64,000 nt of DNA from Lactarius indigo (taxonomy: Eukaryota; Basidiomycota; Agaricomycetes; Russulales; Russulaceae), in assembly GCA_025766275.1 (NCBI GenBank), contig JAFKAC010000012.1:806001-870000 (forward strand), written 5' to 3'. The notes under the pieces are model-generated. The model saw only the letters and a list, made by a program, of their open reading frames with translations, ran no database searches and had not been told where the DNA came from. Positions 1-12,526 of the stretch are shown here, piece by piece (within the stretch, counting starts at the first letter, position 1; each line of letters begins with the position of its first letter). The translations under genes were made by a program, and so were the position numbers.

Positions 1-1140
1 TGCTTCTATCGTAATGTTGTGGAATACCTAGGGGCGGGCGTGAAGCGTGGAAAACGTGGTTTGTACGATGTAACTGTCGAGAACTCGGACGAGTCGCGAT
101 GGTGATCGGATGGTCGACCCGGGAGGGGTAGTCTGATATCAGCGATGAGAGTGCGGGTGCTGCGGTGTGCGAAATGGGGAGGATGCTGCCATTCCACGAG
201 AGTGTAAGATTTGGACGAGTGAGGGGTGGAAGACGCTGAAGTGATGAAAGCAAGGGGGGCGAGGGTGGTGTCATTAGAGGGTGCCAGAATCCAGGCGACA
301 AATGGAAAAGATGGGGCAATAAATGTGACAGATGTGGGGAGATGATTGACAATGATCACCGAAGCCTCGGTAGTGGGGTTGTGGGTTCCAGATGTGAGTG
401 AAAGGTGAGTGAGGTAGACAAGGTCAGAGGTGGTAAATAGTTGCAAGGCGCGGGAAGGTTTGTGAGAGCGGGAGCTAGAAAACAGTCAGGGATTTGAGGG
501 AAGGTGCAGGAGGAAGAAGGTGAAGAAGGTTAACGTACCCCTCACGCGCAGTCCAAAAGTAAGATTTGACCTGCTCACACTTCGCCACGTACTCCGCTTC
601 CACGGATCGCCTCTGATGTCGGCATGGGGAATTGTAACTTGAGCGATGGTATAGCCACTGTGCCAGGTCTTGCGCACCAAATTGAACCAGGTGGTGGCGT
701 TTCTGGAGGAATGGGGACGGAAATGGGGGCGAGCCACGAAAGGTCGTCTGGAGAGTTTGTGGTTAGAGGGATTTGGGAGGGGGAACCGCAAAAGGAGCTA
801 GAAAGAGTAAGGAGTGATATCGGGAGGTGATGTTAATAGAAGAGAGGGATAAAGAGGCAGTATCGAGGTTGCGAACGCCCCACCGGCCAATGACTTTCCA
901 AGCGCTGAGCCATAAGCTGTCGTCATCGCCTGGCTTCACGCATATGATGGTGCCGGCATCAAAACCGACATGGCCGTCGGGCCTTAGCCATATGTCGTCT
1001 TGCTGGGATATATATTGAGAACGTCGATAGAATCTGGGCCGTGAAAGACGAGAGAGGCGGAAGGTGCGATCAAGAAAACTGAGGTCAGAATGGAAACGAG
1101 AGCCGGGTTAGATTGACTGGTCGACTCGATGTCGTTGCGC
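1..1140 (-). pseudogene. Tag1-like gene relic, copy 1 (runs off left edge)
   Basis: This stretch matches, base for base over long runs, the minus-strand Tag1-like gene at 13586-15609. The part near base 40 corresponds to about 14215 in the intact gene, and the part near 1100-1135 corresponds to its N-terminal exon near 15420. Small deletions break the frame. The segment encoding the transmembrane helix is missing between about 1045 and 1075, and no single reading frame survives. It continues beyond the left edge of the window. It belongs to the tandem unit described for NLR1 and NLR2 and is best read as a non-functional duplicate. Confidence 0.75.
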
Positions 1141-1595
1141 CGCATGCATAGAGTCGCTTCATGGTGCGGAATACGATTCCTGAGCTGTTCGCGCGTGTAA
1201 GTCGGTAGGATCCCAGCAGATGTGTGGGGTATGGAGGGAGCCCAGAGTAATTGAATAGATTTACTTCGGTGACGACGATGACATCAGCAGTCAGGCTGTC
1301 CGGTCCGGGACGTCGCGCGTTGGGTCGTACGCAATGATGGGTATGATGAAGAGCTGTCCCGGCGTGAGCGTCTGGCTTGTACGTGTTGTTTTCGGCACAT
1401 ATTTCGGCATATACTGCAACGAATTTGTACCCTTTGTGAATTTCGAGTTCTGCGACAGAGTTGAGGACTGCTACGACCAGCGAGAAGACCTTCTCATGCC
1501 GATCGGAGAGCGCGAACGGCACCTTGAACGGCACTTGCCGCGCCCGCTGGAATCGCGATTCCAAATCCAAACTATCGTCATCTACAAGGCGTCTA
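1141..1595. repeat. Duplicated intergenic segment between Tag1 relic and NLR1
   Basis: This region is similar to 8150-8740, the matching interval before NLR2. The shared landmarks are a run near 1200-1260 and the stretch just before the inverted-repeat element. An open frame of 161 codons on the minus strand (1085-1570) crosses into the Tag1 relic. It is not preserved in the second copy, so I do not call it a gene. It probably holds the NLR1 promoter. Confidence 0.5.
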
Positions 1596-2307
1596 CTATC
1601 CCCTCACCTAACCTCGGCGGGGCGCTAATTGGGTTCCCAAGGTCGGCAGTCACATTAGGTCACATGTGACGTTCAAACTCCGCTCTGGTGTCCCAAAGTC
1701 GTCACCTTGGTCGTCATCCAAAGTCGTCGATGTGTTGACACCAATGGATGAGTATCTACCTTGAAGTGAAACCATTTGCATTATAATGACAGCTCCGGAG
1801 TTTTTTTGGAACTGGGAAACTGTTATAGATAGTAATATGGTTCTCGTCCTCTCTTTTGCCCTTGTTGCCACCCCAATAGACTTGTATATACCATCTGCAA
1901 TATGTTTGACTACTGCCCATGCGACTTACTCAAAATCACAGTCTGTGGAGGCAAGTAATTTCCAATGACTTGCCCAAGGACTTGCCGTCCAGGACTCTGC
2001 CGAGCTTCGGCGTGTCAATGCCACCTTGAATGCCTGTTGGAACTCCGACATGGCATCCCCCCGGCAGGTGACGGATAGGGTGACAATACCAAATTTAGTA
2101 GTCGAACACTGATAACAGTCGATATCCAGCATCCCGAGTGTTTCCACTATTTTTTTTATCAGATTGTCTGTTATATGCCTTCGCAGAGTAGAGATCCTCT
2201 TTTATTTGACAATACATGTGAAAATGTAGGCTACAGAAACATCTGCCGAAGTTGAGGTGCATTGGTCAGCCAAATTAGCGCCCCGCCGAGGTTAGGTGAG
2301 GGGATAG
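1596..2307. mobile_element. 712-bp terminal-inverted-repeat element (MITE-like), TA target duplication
   Basis: The two ends are perfect inverted repeats for 35 bp, beginning CTATCCCCTCACC at 1596 and ending with its complement at 2307. The dinucleotide TA flanks both sides (1594-1595 and 2308-2309). The matching place in the NLR2 unit (near 8741-8743) has a single TA and no insert, so it serves as an empty site. No transposase frame is visible inside, which fits a non-autonomous DNA element. A TA duplication is usual for Tc1/mariner-type elements, but the terminal sequence alone does not settle the superfamily. Confidence 0.85.
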
Positions 2308-2454
2308 TATCGTTCATGCGTTCATGCGCGTTCACGCGTATGGGCGCCTTTTTGGGAGGCTTGGCCGCGAGGCGGTGTACGCCATCTGCCCAGTCTTCCC
2401 ACCCTTACCCGTACCCAGATCGTCCTTGATTCTTCCACTATCGCCACTTTTCCT

Positions 2455-5400
2455 ATGTCTCAGACGACTTCCGCTTCAGAATGCTTCCAAGACATTTTCA
2501 ATGCAGCCCTGAAATCGTACCAAAAGCAGACCAAGAAAGATCTCATCGCACACCCACTTGCCTCCCAATTGCAGTCATGCGACTCAACAAGCGCCATCCT
2601 TGCCGTGCTTCAAGACCAAGTCAAAGAATTCGACCAAGCTCACAGTGGCGATGAGAGATTGACAAAGTGGTTGATCCCAACCGTGAACGTCCTCTTCGCT
2701 TTTTCTGCCGCCGTCTCCGAGGGCGTCGGTCTGGTAAGTCTCGACAATTGAGCAAATGTGACCATCTCTGATGTATATTTTGTAGGTGTTTTCGCCTGCG
2801 AAAGTGATCTTCGCAGGCATCGGTGTCTTCCTTTTAGCAAGTATCCTATCTAGTTTTGAGGCGGATCGTTCTGATGTTGAAGGTGTTATAGGCTGCAAAG
2901 GACGTTTCAGCAAGCAAAGATGCTCTCGCGGAGCTGTTCGAACGGATTGGGTTCTTTTTCACCCGGCTCGAAACTTACACAGAGGTGACACCGACTGCGG
3001 CGATGACAAATATCATCACGAAGATAATGGTGGAGGTGCTTACGATCTTTGGGATTGCGACGAAAGAGCTCAGGCGGGGATCAGCAAGTGAGATTTCGAT
3101 TGGCCTTTTCTCAATCCCCACTGAAGTACGCGTAGAAAAGTTCCTGAGGAGACTGGTCGGAAGGACTGACGTAGAAGACGCGATTAAGAAGCTGGACCGA
3201 TTGACGCAAGAAGAGGCTCGGATGGCGCTTGCAGAGGTGCTGAAGATCACACACATTGTCCACGATGGCGTGAAAGTGGTGGACGGTAAAGTGGAGAGCG
3301 TAGACGACAAGGTAGAAGACATGGGCGGCAGAGTAAAAGACATGAGTGGCAAAGTAGACGACATCGGGGACAAAGTAAATGGTGTAGGTGACAAGGTAGA
3401 CGACGTGGGTGACAAAGTGGAGGATATAGGCCAAGATATAGGTGACAGAATACAATGCGTTGATGAAAAGGTCCAAGTAGTCGTTGACGGTGCGCGATCC
3501 GTGTCTAGCTATTCGCCGATACTCTCTAACATTTTCACTTTCAGATGGGAAGAAGGCAAAGTTAGTGATCCAACAGACCGCAAACAGCGTTGACGAAATC
3601 AAGTGTTCGTGATCTCCTAACCTCGCTGTTGCTCTTTGCTCGCATTTACACCTACTCGCAGGGAACCAGTTAAAACAGCTCCTACGGGCGTGGCTCTCTC
3701 CCGCAGACCCATCCACAAATCACAACATCGCACAAAAGGCTCAACACAAGGGAACGACGGTCTGGTTCTTTCGAGGCAGCATCTTCATCGAATGGAAGTC
3801 TACTGGCTCTCTTTTGTGGATCCATGGCAAACGTGGGTTTCTCTCAGTATTTTTCGGACTTGAGCCTTCTGACAGACTCCGATTTCATAGCGGGCTCTGG
3901 GAAAAGCGTTATCTGGTTTGTTGTTCCTTGTCTGCTTCACTTTGAGACTGATTTATTTTTTACCAGTTCCTCCGTCATTCAAGACATTATGGCCGTATGC
4001 GAAGCGGGGTCAGCTATCATGGCCTACTTTTACTTCGATTTCAAGGACCTCAGAAAGCAATCCAGCCACGACCTTCTACTCTCTCTCATATCCCAGCTTT
4101 CTACTCGCTCTAGTCCTTGCTGTGACATTCTCTACCGCGCCTATAAGACACACGAAAACGGTACTCGACAGCCAAGTGACGACTCTTTGAAGGAATGCCT
4201 GAAAAAGATGCTAAGACTCCCGGGACAGGGTCCAATTTTCATAGTCCTGGATGCGCTCGACGAATGTCCAGACTCGTCCGGGATTCCGTCCCCTCGTGAT
4301 GAGGTCCTTCAACTCGTGAAGGAACTCGTCGATCTTCACCTGGAAGGACTTCACATTTGCGCGACCAGTCGCCCAGAGGTCGACATCCGAGCTGTCCTCG
4401 AGCCGCTAGCGTTTCGTTCGGTTTCTCTACATGAAGAAAGTGGTCAAAAATCGGACATCTCCGAATACGTTCAAAACGTCGTCAACTCGTCCTCAAGTGC
4501 GGCGATGAGGAGATGGAGAGGAGATGATAAGAAGCTTGTGATCGAGACGCTGACAGAGAGAGCTGACGGAATGTGAGAGCACAAAGCTATTCAATGCTAA
4601 CAGCCATTTCTCACGCCGTACAGGTTCAGGTGGGTATATTGCCAGTTAGACGCGCTGCGACATTGCATCCCACCAAATCTCCGTCAATTTCTTAATGAAT
4701 TGCCTGAGACCCTGGACGAGACATATGAGCGTATATTGAAGGGCATCACGAAGGCTCAAAGGGATAATGCCCATCGTCTTTTACAGTGCCTCGCTGTAGC
4801 CGTTCGGCCGCTTCGAGTTGAGGACCTCGCGGAAGTACTGGCATTCGATTTTCAAGCGTCAAGTTCGGGAGGGGTCCCGAAGTTGAAGGAGGACTGGCGG
4901 TGGGACGACCAAGAGGAGGCTATACTTTCGACATGCTCAAGTTTGATCGCCATCGTCCCCAATCATGGTTCGCGGGTGGTGCAATTCTCACACTTTTCGG
5001 TGAAAGAATACCTCACCTCGCCTCGTTTCGCGCGTTCAGATGGGGACGTTTCGCGATTTCATATTGATCTCAATGCAGCGCATACGACCATGGCGCAGGC
5101 GTGTCTGGGAACCCTGCTCCGGCTGGACGAACACACTGGCAATAATGGTGCCAAAGGGTTTCCTCTGGTTGGATACGCTGCGCACCACTGGTTGGACCAC
5201 GCGCGATTCGAGGGAGTGTCGTCAAGCGTACGGGATGGGATGGACGACCTATTTGACAGCTCTAAGCCACATTTCGCGGCGTGGCTCCGCGTGCATAACG
5301 TGGACGCAAACGACGCCCCTGGGGGCTGGTTCAAATTTACGGACATTTGGCCACAGGCCGGTTCCCCGCTCTACTATGCCGCACTCTGTGGGTTTCATGA

Positions 5401-6064
5401 CCTATCAGAACGTCTGATTATGGAGCAACCTGAACAAGTAAATGCGGGTGGTGGTCAGTTTCGAGCGCCACTTCCGGTAGCTTTGTCCAAGAGATACTTC
5501 AGTATCGCAGATTTACTCCGCAAGCACGGTGCAATCGTGGATGTTCGAGGTCATTATGATAGGACTCCCCTACATCCTGCATCGATATATGGAGGCGTCG
5601 ATATCATGCGGTGGCTACTTAATAACGGCGCAGATACAAATGCTCGGCAGACTGACGGCAGGACACCGCTGCATGCGGCAGCAATCAACATGCATCTAGA
5701 TGCTGTCCAGGTGCTACTCGACCACAATGCGGACGTCAACTCGCGGACTCGCGATAACAAAACTCCATTATACGACACCATATCCTACGATGACCATCAT
5801 CCGGATGAAAAGAGGGTCGGCGTCGTGCAGCGCCTGCTGGACCATGGGGCGGACCCAAATGCATGTGATAACAACCATTCGACTCCGCTACATCAGGCCT
5901 CGACCAAGGGGTTGCTCGAGGTTGCTCGAGTGCTACTCCGTTATGGTGCTAACGTAGATGAGAAGGACAGGGAAGGAAGGACGCCATTTCAAGTGGCCTC
6001 ATCGAAGGGACACCATGAAATGGTTAAACTGTTGTTAGAACATGGTGCTGTGTCTCAGTCGTAG
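2455..6064 (+). CDS. NLR1: Goodbye-NACHT-ankyrin STAND receptor
   Basis: Predicted STAND-class receptor of about 1060 residues. Nine exons join in frame: 2455-2733, 2786-2836, 2892-3087, 3136-3489, 3545-3604, 3662-3832, 3891-3915, 3967-4572 and 4624-6064. Residues 1-200 are a Goodbye domain, the fungal STAND N-terminal domain of unknown activity. Nine heptads of the VGDKVDD type follow. The NACHT has Walker A GKPGSGKS, split over exons 6-7, and Walker B IFIVLDALDE. The last exon starts with the conserved LPETLDETYERIL helix and ends in seven ankyrin repeats. The second intron has a GC donor at 2837. The start is the first ATG before the conserved domain and aligns with the other copies. I see no frame break. 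Fungal NLRs of this class are linked to non-self recognition; that role here is inference. Confidence 0.88.
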
Positions 6065-6345
6065 CTTATACGCGTTCTTTTTTCAGTTACCACAGAGAAG
6101 TGTGTTATATTAATATGAGAAGTCTTTGTATAGCTGCTAGATGAAGCTGGAAGTGGCGCTGGTGAGTTGATGAGTTGATGAACCTCACAATACACAGTGC
6201 CTCTCTTGATCATATACCGTGAGCCATATATACCCTCGCAAAGGAGATGGCATTCGTCCCCATGCGGAGAAGCGCAACTTTCGTATTCATATCAACCTCA
6301 TCTCACACAACTTGATGACAAGCGTTCGTTGCTTCCTGACTGATA
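6065..6345. other. NLR1 3' flank, shared with other NLR copies
   Basis: No gene is visible. The stretch around 6135-6185 (tatagctgctagatgaagct and the repeated gagttgatgagttgatga) recurs after NLR2 near 12590-12650, and in complement after NLR3 to NLR5 and the 16.5-kb relic. It is probably 3' UTR that was copied along with the receptor. Confidence 0.5.
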
Positions 6346-6347
6346 GC

Positions 6348-6800
6348 TCAACTTGCTTGTATCACTGTAATGGGTGGGAGTGCACCGGATCCTAAGTTCC
6401 CTGGAAGTTCCCTGGAAGCAGGAGCACTCTCGCGCTTCACAAGCACATTTGCGACCGCAGCTTTGATGACGGTAGCCGCACGCTCGCACTCCTTGCGCAA
6501 CAGCGCCGCCGTGACGGCGAGGTGGATCGCTCGGGTGTGCCTCGACGAGCTCCTGCACAGCGGCCGCGTGTGTGATCTACATGCCCTGCGCGGGCGCCTT
6601 GTCCATAATGGTCCGCAGCATGTGCTCTTTTCCCGCAATGTTGAAGGACGGGGTATCGCAGGGCACAAAGGTCACGGGGTTCGGCGGCTTTGCTGACACG
6701 GACGTTAACGGAGTCGCCGCAAAACGTAAGTTAAGTGGGTGGACTACCGGCGCCTCTGTGTATGCCTCAACCCGGCTGAAAACGGCCCGGATCACGTGCC
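6348..6800 (-). pseudogene. LCB1: LCB1 (serine palmitoyltransferase subunit 1) C-terminal relic A
   Basis: On the minus strand two frames together resemble the end of the long-chain base subunit 1 of serine palmitoyltransferase. One holds SRVEAYTEA and later PSFNIAGKEHM; the other holds IHLAVTAALLRKECERAATV and ends near VLVKRE. The family pattern is a PSIRLAVTAALSRKECE-like helix followed by a lysine-rich end. The two frames are offset and only the last hundred or so residues exist, so this is a fragment. It lies tail-to-tail with NLR1, as at the other NLR loci. The LCB1 identity comes from motif memory, not a search. Confidence 0.6.
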
Positions 6801-7109
6801 TGTTCTCTTATCTATGGCTCCAGGTTGATGAGTTGAGGCCATTGGCGATTGGTCCAACCTGCAAATTTTACTTGCTTGGCCCGTGCGACATACGGTTGAG
6901 TTGAGCCGACGCACGACAAAGCGAGACAATGGAGCTGCATACAGGGGCGGTATAAATAACGCGTGGCCTGTACGCCTAGCCTGGTACTGGGATGAACTTT
7001 GTATGTTGTGGTCCAGGTGTCCACCAAGGCTCGTAGACGCATATAGGCGAACGTACAAATCGTGGCAAAAGAACCAAGAATGCGGGCAAAGATTGCTCAT
7101 TTTTTCCAG

Positions 7110-8185
7110 ACCCTTACGCTCCCATGAAACGACAAACCCGTCAACACCATCGCCCCTCCTTCGTCTCCATCGCGCTAGTCAATCAGCAACCCCTCAACCC
7201 GCAAGTCGACCGCCGCGGCGCCCTCCGTACGCTCGCGACCGCGCCCTCCTCACCCCTAGATAGTCGTCCCAACGAAGCTGCAGAACTCGCGCTCGCGCCC
7301 AGGCAGTACCTCGAGCGGCACGTCCGCGAACCGCGCCGACCCGCGTAGCGTCGTGCTCCAGCGCTCGCTCCAGTCGCGCCGCGGCGCCGTTGATGCGGTC
7401 AGCCAGGCGCTTTGGCTGGCGCGCGCAAAGGCACGTGGTAGGAGAGGGGTTGGAAGCGGTGGTGCGGGGGGCGGGGATTAGAAAACTGTTCGAGCTTTAG
7501 TGGAAGGGGGGAAGAGAGAAGAAGGTGGGCACACCTTTCACACGCAGTCCAAAAGTAAGATTCGACTTGCTCACGGAAAGCACACTTCGCCAGGTCCTTC
7601 ACTCCCATAGACCGCCTCGGATGTCGGCATGAGGAATTGTAGCTTGAGCGATGCATAGCCGCTGTGCCAGCTTTCGTGCACAAACTCGAGCCAAGTGGAG
7701 AAGTCTCTGGGAGGATAGACGTCGACGGGGACGGAAATAGGGGTAAGCAAAGAAAGGTCGTCGAGGGGGTTTCAGTCAGAGGGATTTGGAATGGGGGGAA
7801 CCGCAATGGAGGCTATAAAGACCTCAGGGTGATGTTGGGAGGTGATGTTGATAAAAGAGGGATAAAGAGACCGTATCAAGATTGCGAATGCCCCACAGAC
7901 CGATGGTCTTCCAAGTGCTGAGCCATAAACTATCATCATCGCTCGACTTTACGTCCATGATGGCGCCAGCATCAAACCCGATACGGCCGTCGAGCTTTAG
8001 CTACAGATCGCCATGATGGGATATGTTGAGAACATCGATGGCATCTGGGCCGTGAAAGACGAGGCCACCGTTCAGAAGAATTGAGACGGAAAGTGTTAAA
8101 TGGACACGAGAGAGGTTAGATTGACTGGTTGACTCTATCTCGTTGCGCCGCACGCGTAGAGCCGCTTCGCGGCGTGGGATCCGAT
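7110..8185 (-). pseudogene. Tag1-like gene relic, copy 2
   Basis: This relic is collinear with the intact gene at 13586-15609 but has a large internal deletion. Sequence up to about 7470 matches the C-terminal exon (13610-13970). It then jumps to the part matching 14665 onward, skipping roughly 700 bp. The transmembrane-encoding region is also lost near 8065-8100. Several frame breaks are present. It sits between the LCB1 relic and NLR2, in the same order as the third copy, so it is part of the 6.4-kb tandem unit. Confidence 0.78.
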
Positions 8186-8876
8186 GCCTAAGTAGTTCGT
8201 ATGTGTAAGTCGGTAGGATCCCAGCATATGTGTGGGGTATGTGTGGAACTCGGAGCAGTTGAATAGCTTTACTTCACTGACGATAATGACTTCACCGGCC
8301 AGGCGCCCGGTCTGGGATATCGCGCGTTTGGTGGTACGCAACAACGTGAAAGTGGGAATATGGGTATACGATGTATTGGAATTTAAGGAGGGTACATACG
8401 AAGGGTAGTGGGTGGATATGACGAATATTGAATGGGTTTAATGAGGAGCTGTCCGTGGGCATCTGACTCGGACTTGTGCGTGTTCTTTTCAATATATACC
8501 TCAATGAATTTTTACTTTGTGTGATTGTTGAATTCTACGATAAAGTCGAAGACTGCTACGACCAGTGAGTGATACTGCCGCAACCATGGCCAGTAAGGAG
8601 AAAGGCTTTTCGTGTTGTTGGTGTGGCCCACGCCTATCGTCGAGCACAACGGCACTTGCCGCGCTGGTACCAGTTTACGCGATTCCAAACTACTGTACCC
8701 ACCTTATCAAGGTCCCGATGTCATCCGCAAGGCGTCTATCAATCATTTTACGTTCATGTCCACGCCCAGGCGCCTCATTGGGATGCTTGACCACGAGGCG
8801 GTGTACGCCCTCCATTCAGTGTTCCCACCCTCACCTTTACAAATTATCCTCGATTCCTCCACTTGTCACTCTTCCT

Positions 8877-11800
8877 ATGTCCCAGACGACTTCTGCAGCC
8901 GCAGCTTCAGAACGCTTCCAAGACATTTTCAATGCAGCCTTGAAATCGTACCAAAAGCAGACCAAGAAAGACCTCATCGCACACCCGCTTGCCTCCCAGT
9001 TGCAATCATGTGACTCAACAAGCGCTATCCTTGCCGTTCTTCAAGGCCAAATTCGGGAGTTCGATCAAGCTCATAGTGGCGATGAGAGATTGACAAAGTG
9101 GCTGATCCCAACCGTGAACGTCCTCCTCGCTTTTTCTGCCGCCGTCTCCGAGGGCGTCGGTCTGGTAGGTCTCGACAATTGAGCAAATGTGACCATCTCT
9201 GATGTATATTTTCTAGGTGTTTTCACCCGCGAAAGTGATCTTCGCAGGCATCGGTGTCTTCCTTTTAGCAAGTATCCTATCTAGCTTTTAGGAGGATCGT
9301 TCTGATATTGAAGGTGTTATAGGCTGCCAAGGATATTGCAGCGAGCAAAGATGCTCTTGCGGAGCTATTCGAACGCATTGGGTTCTTTTTCAGTCGGCTC
9401 GAAACTTACACAGAGGTGACACCGACTGCGGCGATGACAGACATAATCACGAAGATAATGGTGGAGGTGCTTACGATCTTTGGGATTGCGACGAAAGAAC
9501 TAAGGCGGGGATCAGCAAGTGAGTTTTCGATTAGCTATCTCTGAATCCCCATTGAAGTGCGTGCAGAAAAGTTCCTGAAAAGATTGGCCAGAAGGACTGA
9601 ACTAGAGGATGCGGTCAAGAAGCTGGACCGATTGACGCAGGAAGAGGCTCGGATGGCGCTTGCAGAGGTTCTGAAGATCACACACATTGTCCACAACAGC
9701 GTGAAAGTGGTCGACAGTAAAGTGGAGAGCGTAGACGACAAGGTAGAAGACATGGGCGACAGGGTAGAACAAATGGGTGACAAAGTCGACGACATGGGCG
9801 ACAAAATGAGCGACATAGGCGACAAAATGGACGACATGGGCGATAAGGTAGACGACGTGGGTGACAAAGTAGACGGTGTGGGCGATAAAGTAGACGACGT
9901 GGGCGACAAAGTGGAGGATATAGGCGACAGAGTGGAATGTGTCGATGAAAAGGTTCAAGTAGTTGTTGACGGTGCGCGACGCGTGTATAGCCAGTCATCG
10001 ATACATTCTAACACTTTTACTTTCAGATGGGAAGGAGGCAAAATTAATCATCCAACAGACGGCAAACAGCGTAGATGAAATCAAGTGTTCGTGATCTCCT
10101 AACCTCGCTGTTACTCTTTGCTCGCACTTACACCTACTCACAGGGAACCAATTAAGACAGCTCCTACGAGCGTGGCTCTCTCCCGCAGATCCGTCCACAA
10201 ATCACATCATTGCACAAAAGGCCCAACACAAGGGAACGACGGTCTGGTTCTTTCAAGGCAGTATCTTCATCGAATGGAAGTCTACTGGCTCCCTCTTGTG
10301 GATCCACGGGAAACGTGGGTTTCTCTCAGGATATTTCGGGCAAGCGCCATCTGACAGATTCTGACTTTCATACTAGCGGGCTCAGGGAAAAGCGTCATCT
10401 GGTATATTGTCCCTTGCGTGCTTTCCTTTCGGAACTTATTTTTCCCCAGTTCCTCCGTCATTCAAGACATTATGGCTCTATGCGAAGCGGGGTCAGCAAT
10501 AATGGCCTACTTTTACTTTGACTTTAAGGACCTCAAGAAGCAAACTTGTCGTGACCTGCTTCTTTCTCTCGTATCCCAGCTTTCTACTCGCTCAATTCCT
10601 TATTGTGACATTCTCCACTACCTTTATAAGACACACGAAGATGGCACCCGGCAGCCGAGTGACGAGACTTTGAAAGCATGCCTGAAAGAAATGCTGACAC
10701 TGCCGGGACAGGGCCCAATTTTCATTGTTATGGATGCGCTCGACGAATGTCCAGACTCGTCCGGGATTCCATCCCCTCGTGATGAGGTCCTCCAACTCGT
10801 GAAGGAACTTGTCGATCTTCACCTGGGAGGACTTCACATTTGCGCGACCAGTCGCCCGGAGGTCGACATCCGAGTTGTCCTTGAGCCACTTGCATTTCGG
10901 TCGGTCTCTCTACATAACCAACGTGGACAAAAATCGGACATCGCGGAATACGTTCAAAATGTCGTCAACTTATCGTCGAGTGCGGCGATGAGGAGATGGA
11001 GAGCAGATGACAGAAAGCTTGTGATCGAGACGCTGACAGAGAGAGCCGACGGAATGTGAGAGCATCGATCTATTCTACGCGAACGGCCGTTTCTTACGTT
11101 GCTGTGCAGGTTCAGATGGGTATTTTGTCAATTGGATGCGCTGCGACATTGCTTCCCACCGAACCTCCGTCAGTTCCTTAATGAATTACCTGAGACCCTG
11201 GACGAGACATACGAGCGGATATTGAAGGGCATCAATAAGGCTCAAAAGGATAACGCCCATCGTCTGCTGCAGTGCCTTTCTGTAGCTGTGCGACCACTTC
11301 GAGTTGAGGAGCTCGCAGAAGTACTGGCGTTCGATTTTCAAGCGTCGAGCTCGGGAGGGATTCCGAAGTTGAAGGAGGACTGGCGGTGGGACGACCAAGA
11401 GGAGGCCGTACTTTCGACGTGTTCAAGTTTGATCACCATCGTCCCTGATCATGGTTCGCGGGTGGTGCAATTCTCGCACTTTTCGGTGAAAGAATACCTG
11501 ACGTCGTCTCGTCTCGCACAATCTCAAGGCGATGTTTCACGGTTTCATATTGATCTCGACGTGGCGCATACGATCCTGGCGCAGGCGTGCCTGGGTACAC
11601 TACTTCGGCTGGACGAACACGCTGATGCCAAAGCGTTTCCCCTGGTCGAATACGCTGCTGAACACTGGGTAGACCATGCACGATTCGAGAAGGTTTCATC
11701 ATGCGTACGAGACGGGATGGATGATCTATTCGACACTTCCAAGCCACATTTCGTCGCTTGGCTCCGGGTGCACGACATCGACAAAGACTGGATGTGGTTC

Positions 11801-12526
11801 TCGTACGCGTCGCCACAGAGTGTTGGTTCCCCGCTTTATTATGCAGCATTCTGTGGACTTTATGACCTGGTGGAAGGTCTTATTATGAAGCACCCAGAAC
11901 AAGTAAATGCGGGTGGTGGTCGCATCCTAGCCCCGCTTCCGGCAGCTTTGTACAAGAGACACTTCAGTGTCGCAAATTTGCTCTGCAAGCATGGTGCAGA
12001 TGTGGATGTTCGAGGCAATTATTCCTTTACTCCGCTATGCATTGCGTTGCTCTATCGAAGTATCGACATCACGCGGTGGCTACTCGATCACGGCGCAGAT
12101 CCAAATACCCAGGTTACGAGTCGCCAGACACCACTGCACGTGGCAACAGTCAATATGGAACCCGAGGCTGTCCAAGTGCTACTCGACCACAACGCGGACG
12201 TCACATTGCGGAATAACAAAGGTGCGACACCGCTACACTACGCATCCTACTTTCTTGGTCATCTGGAGGGAAAGAGGGTTGACGTCGCGCGGCGACTACT
12301 GGAACATGGGGCGGACCCAAATGCACGTAGCGACGACCACTTAACTCCGTTACATCAAGCCTCGTCCGAGGGGTTACTTGAGGTCGCTCGAGTGCTACTT
12401 AGCTACGGAGCGAACGTAGATGAGAAGGACGGTGAAGGAAGGACGCCATTTCAAGTGGCTTCGTTGAACGGACACGATGAAATGATGAAACTGCTGTTAG
12501 AATATGGTGCTGTGTCTCAGTCGTAG
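8877..12526 (+). CDS. NLR2: Goodbye-NACHT-ankyrin STAND receptor
   Basis: The closest relative of NLR1, about 1072 residues, with exons 8877-9164, 9217-9267, 9323-9518, 9567-9971, 10027-10086, 10144-10314, 10377-10401, 10450-11055 and 11110-12526. Exon lengths equal those of NLR1 except exons 1, 4 and 9. Exon 4 encodes twelve heptads against nine in NLR1. The GC donor of intron 2 is at 9268. Walker A lies in the 25-nt exon at 10377. Walker B reads IFIVMDALDE, with methionine where NLR1 has leucine. The last exon carries the LPETLDETYERIL helix and about seven ankyrin repeats. All exon joins keep frame, so it looks intact. The start at 8877 aligns with the MSQT start of the other copies. Confidence 0.88.

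Noticed and set aside
1085..1570. 161-codon minus frame as a separate gene
   Set aside because: The second copy of this region (8150-8560) does not keep the frame, and part of it is the Tag1-like relic.
9535..9998. Minus-strand frames made of SPTSSTL or VAHVVYF-type repeats
   Set aside because: They are shadows of the heptad minisatellite in exon 4 of NLR2. The same happens at 2975-3716 for NLR1.
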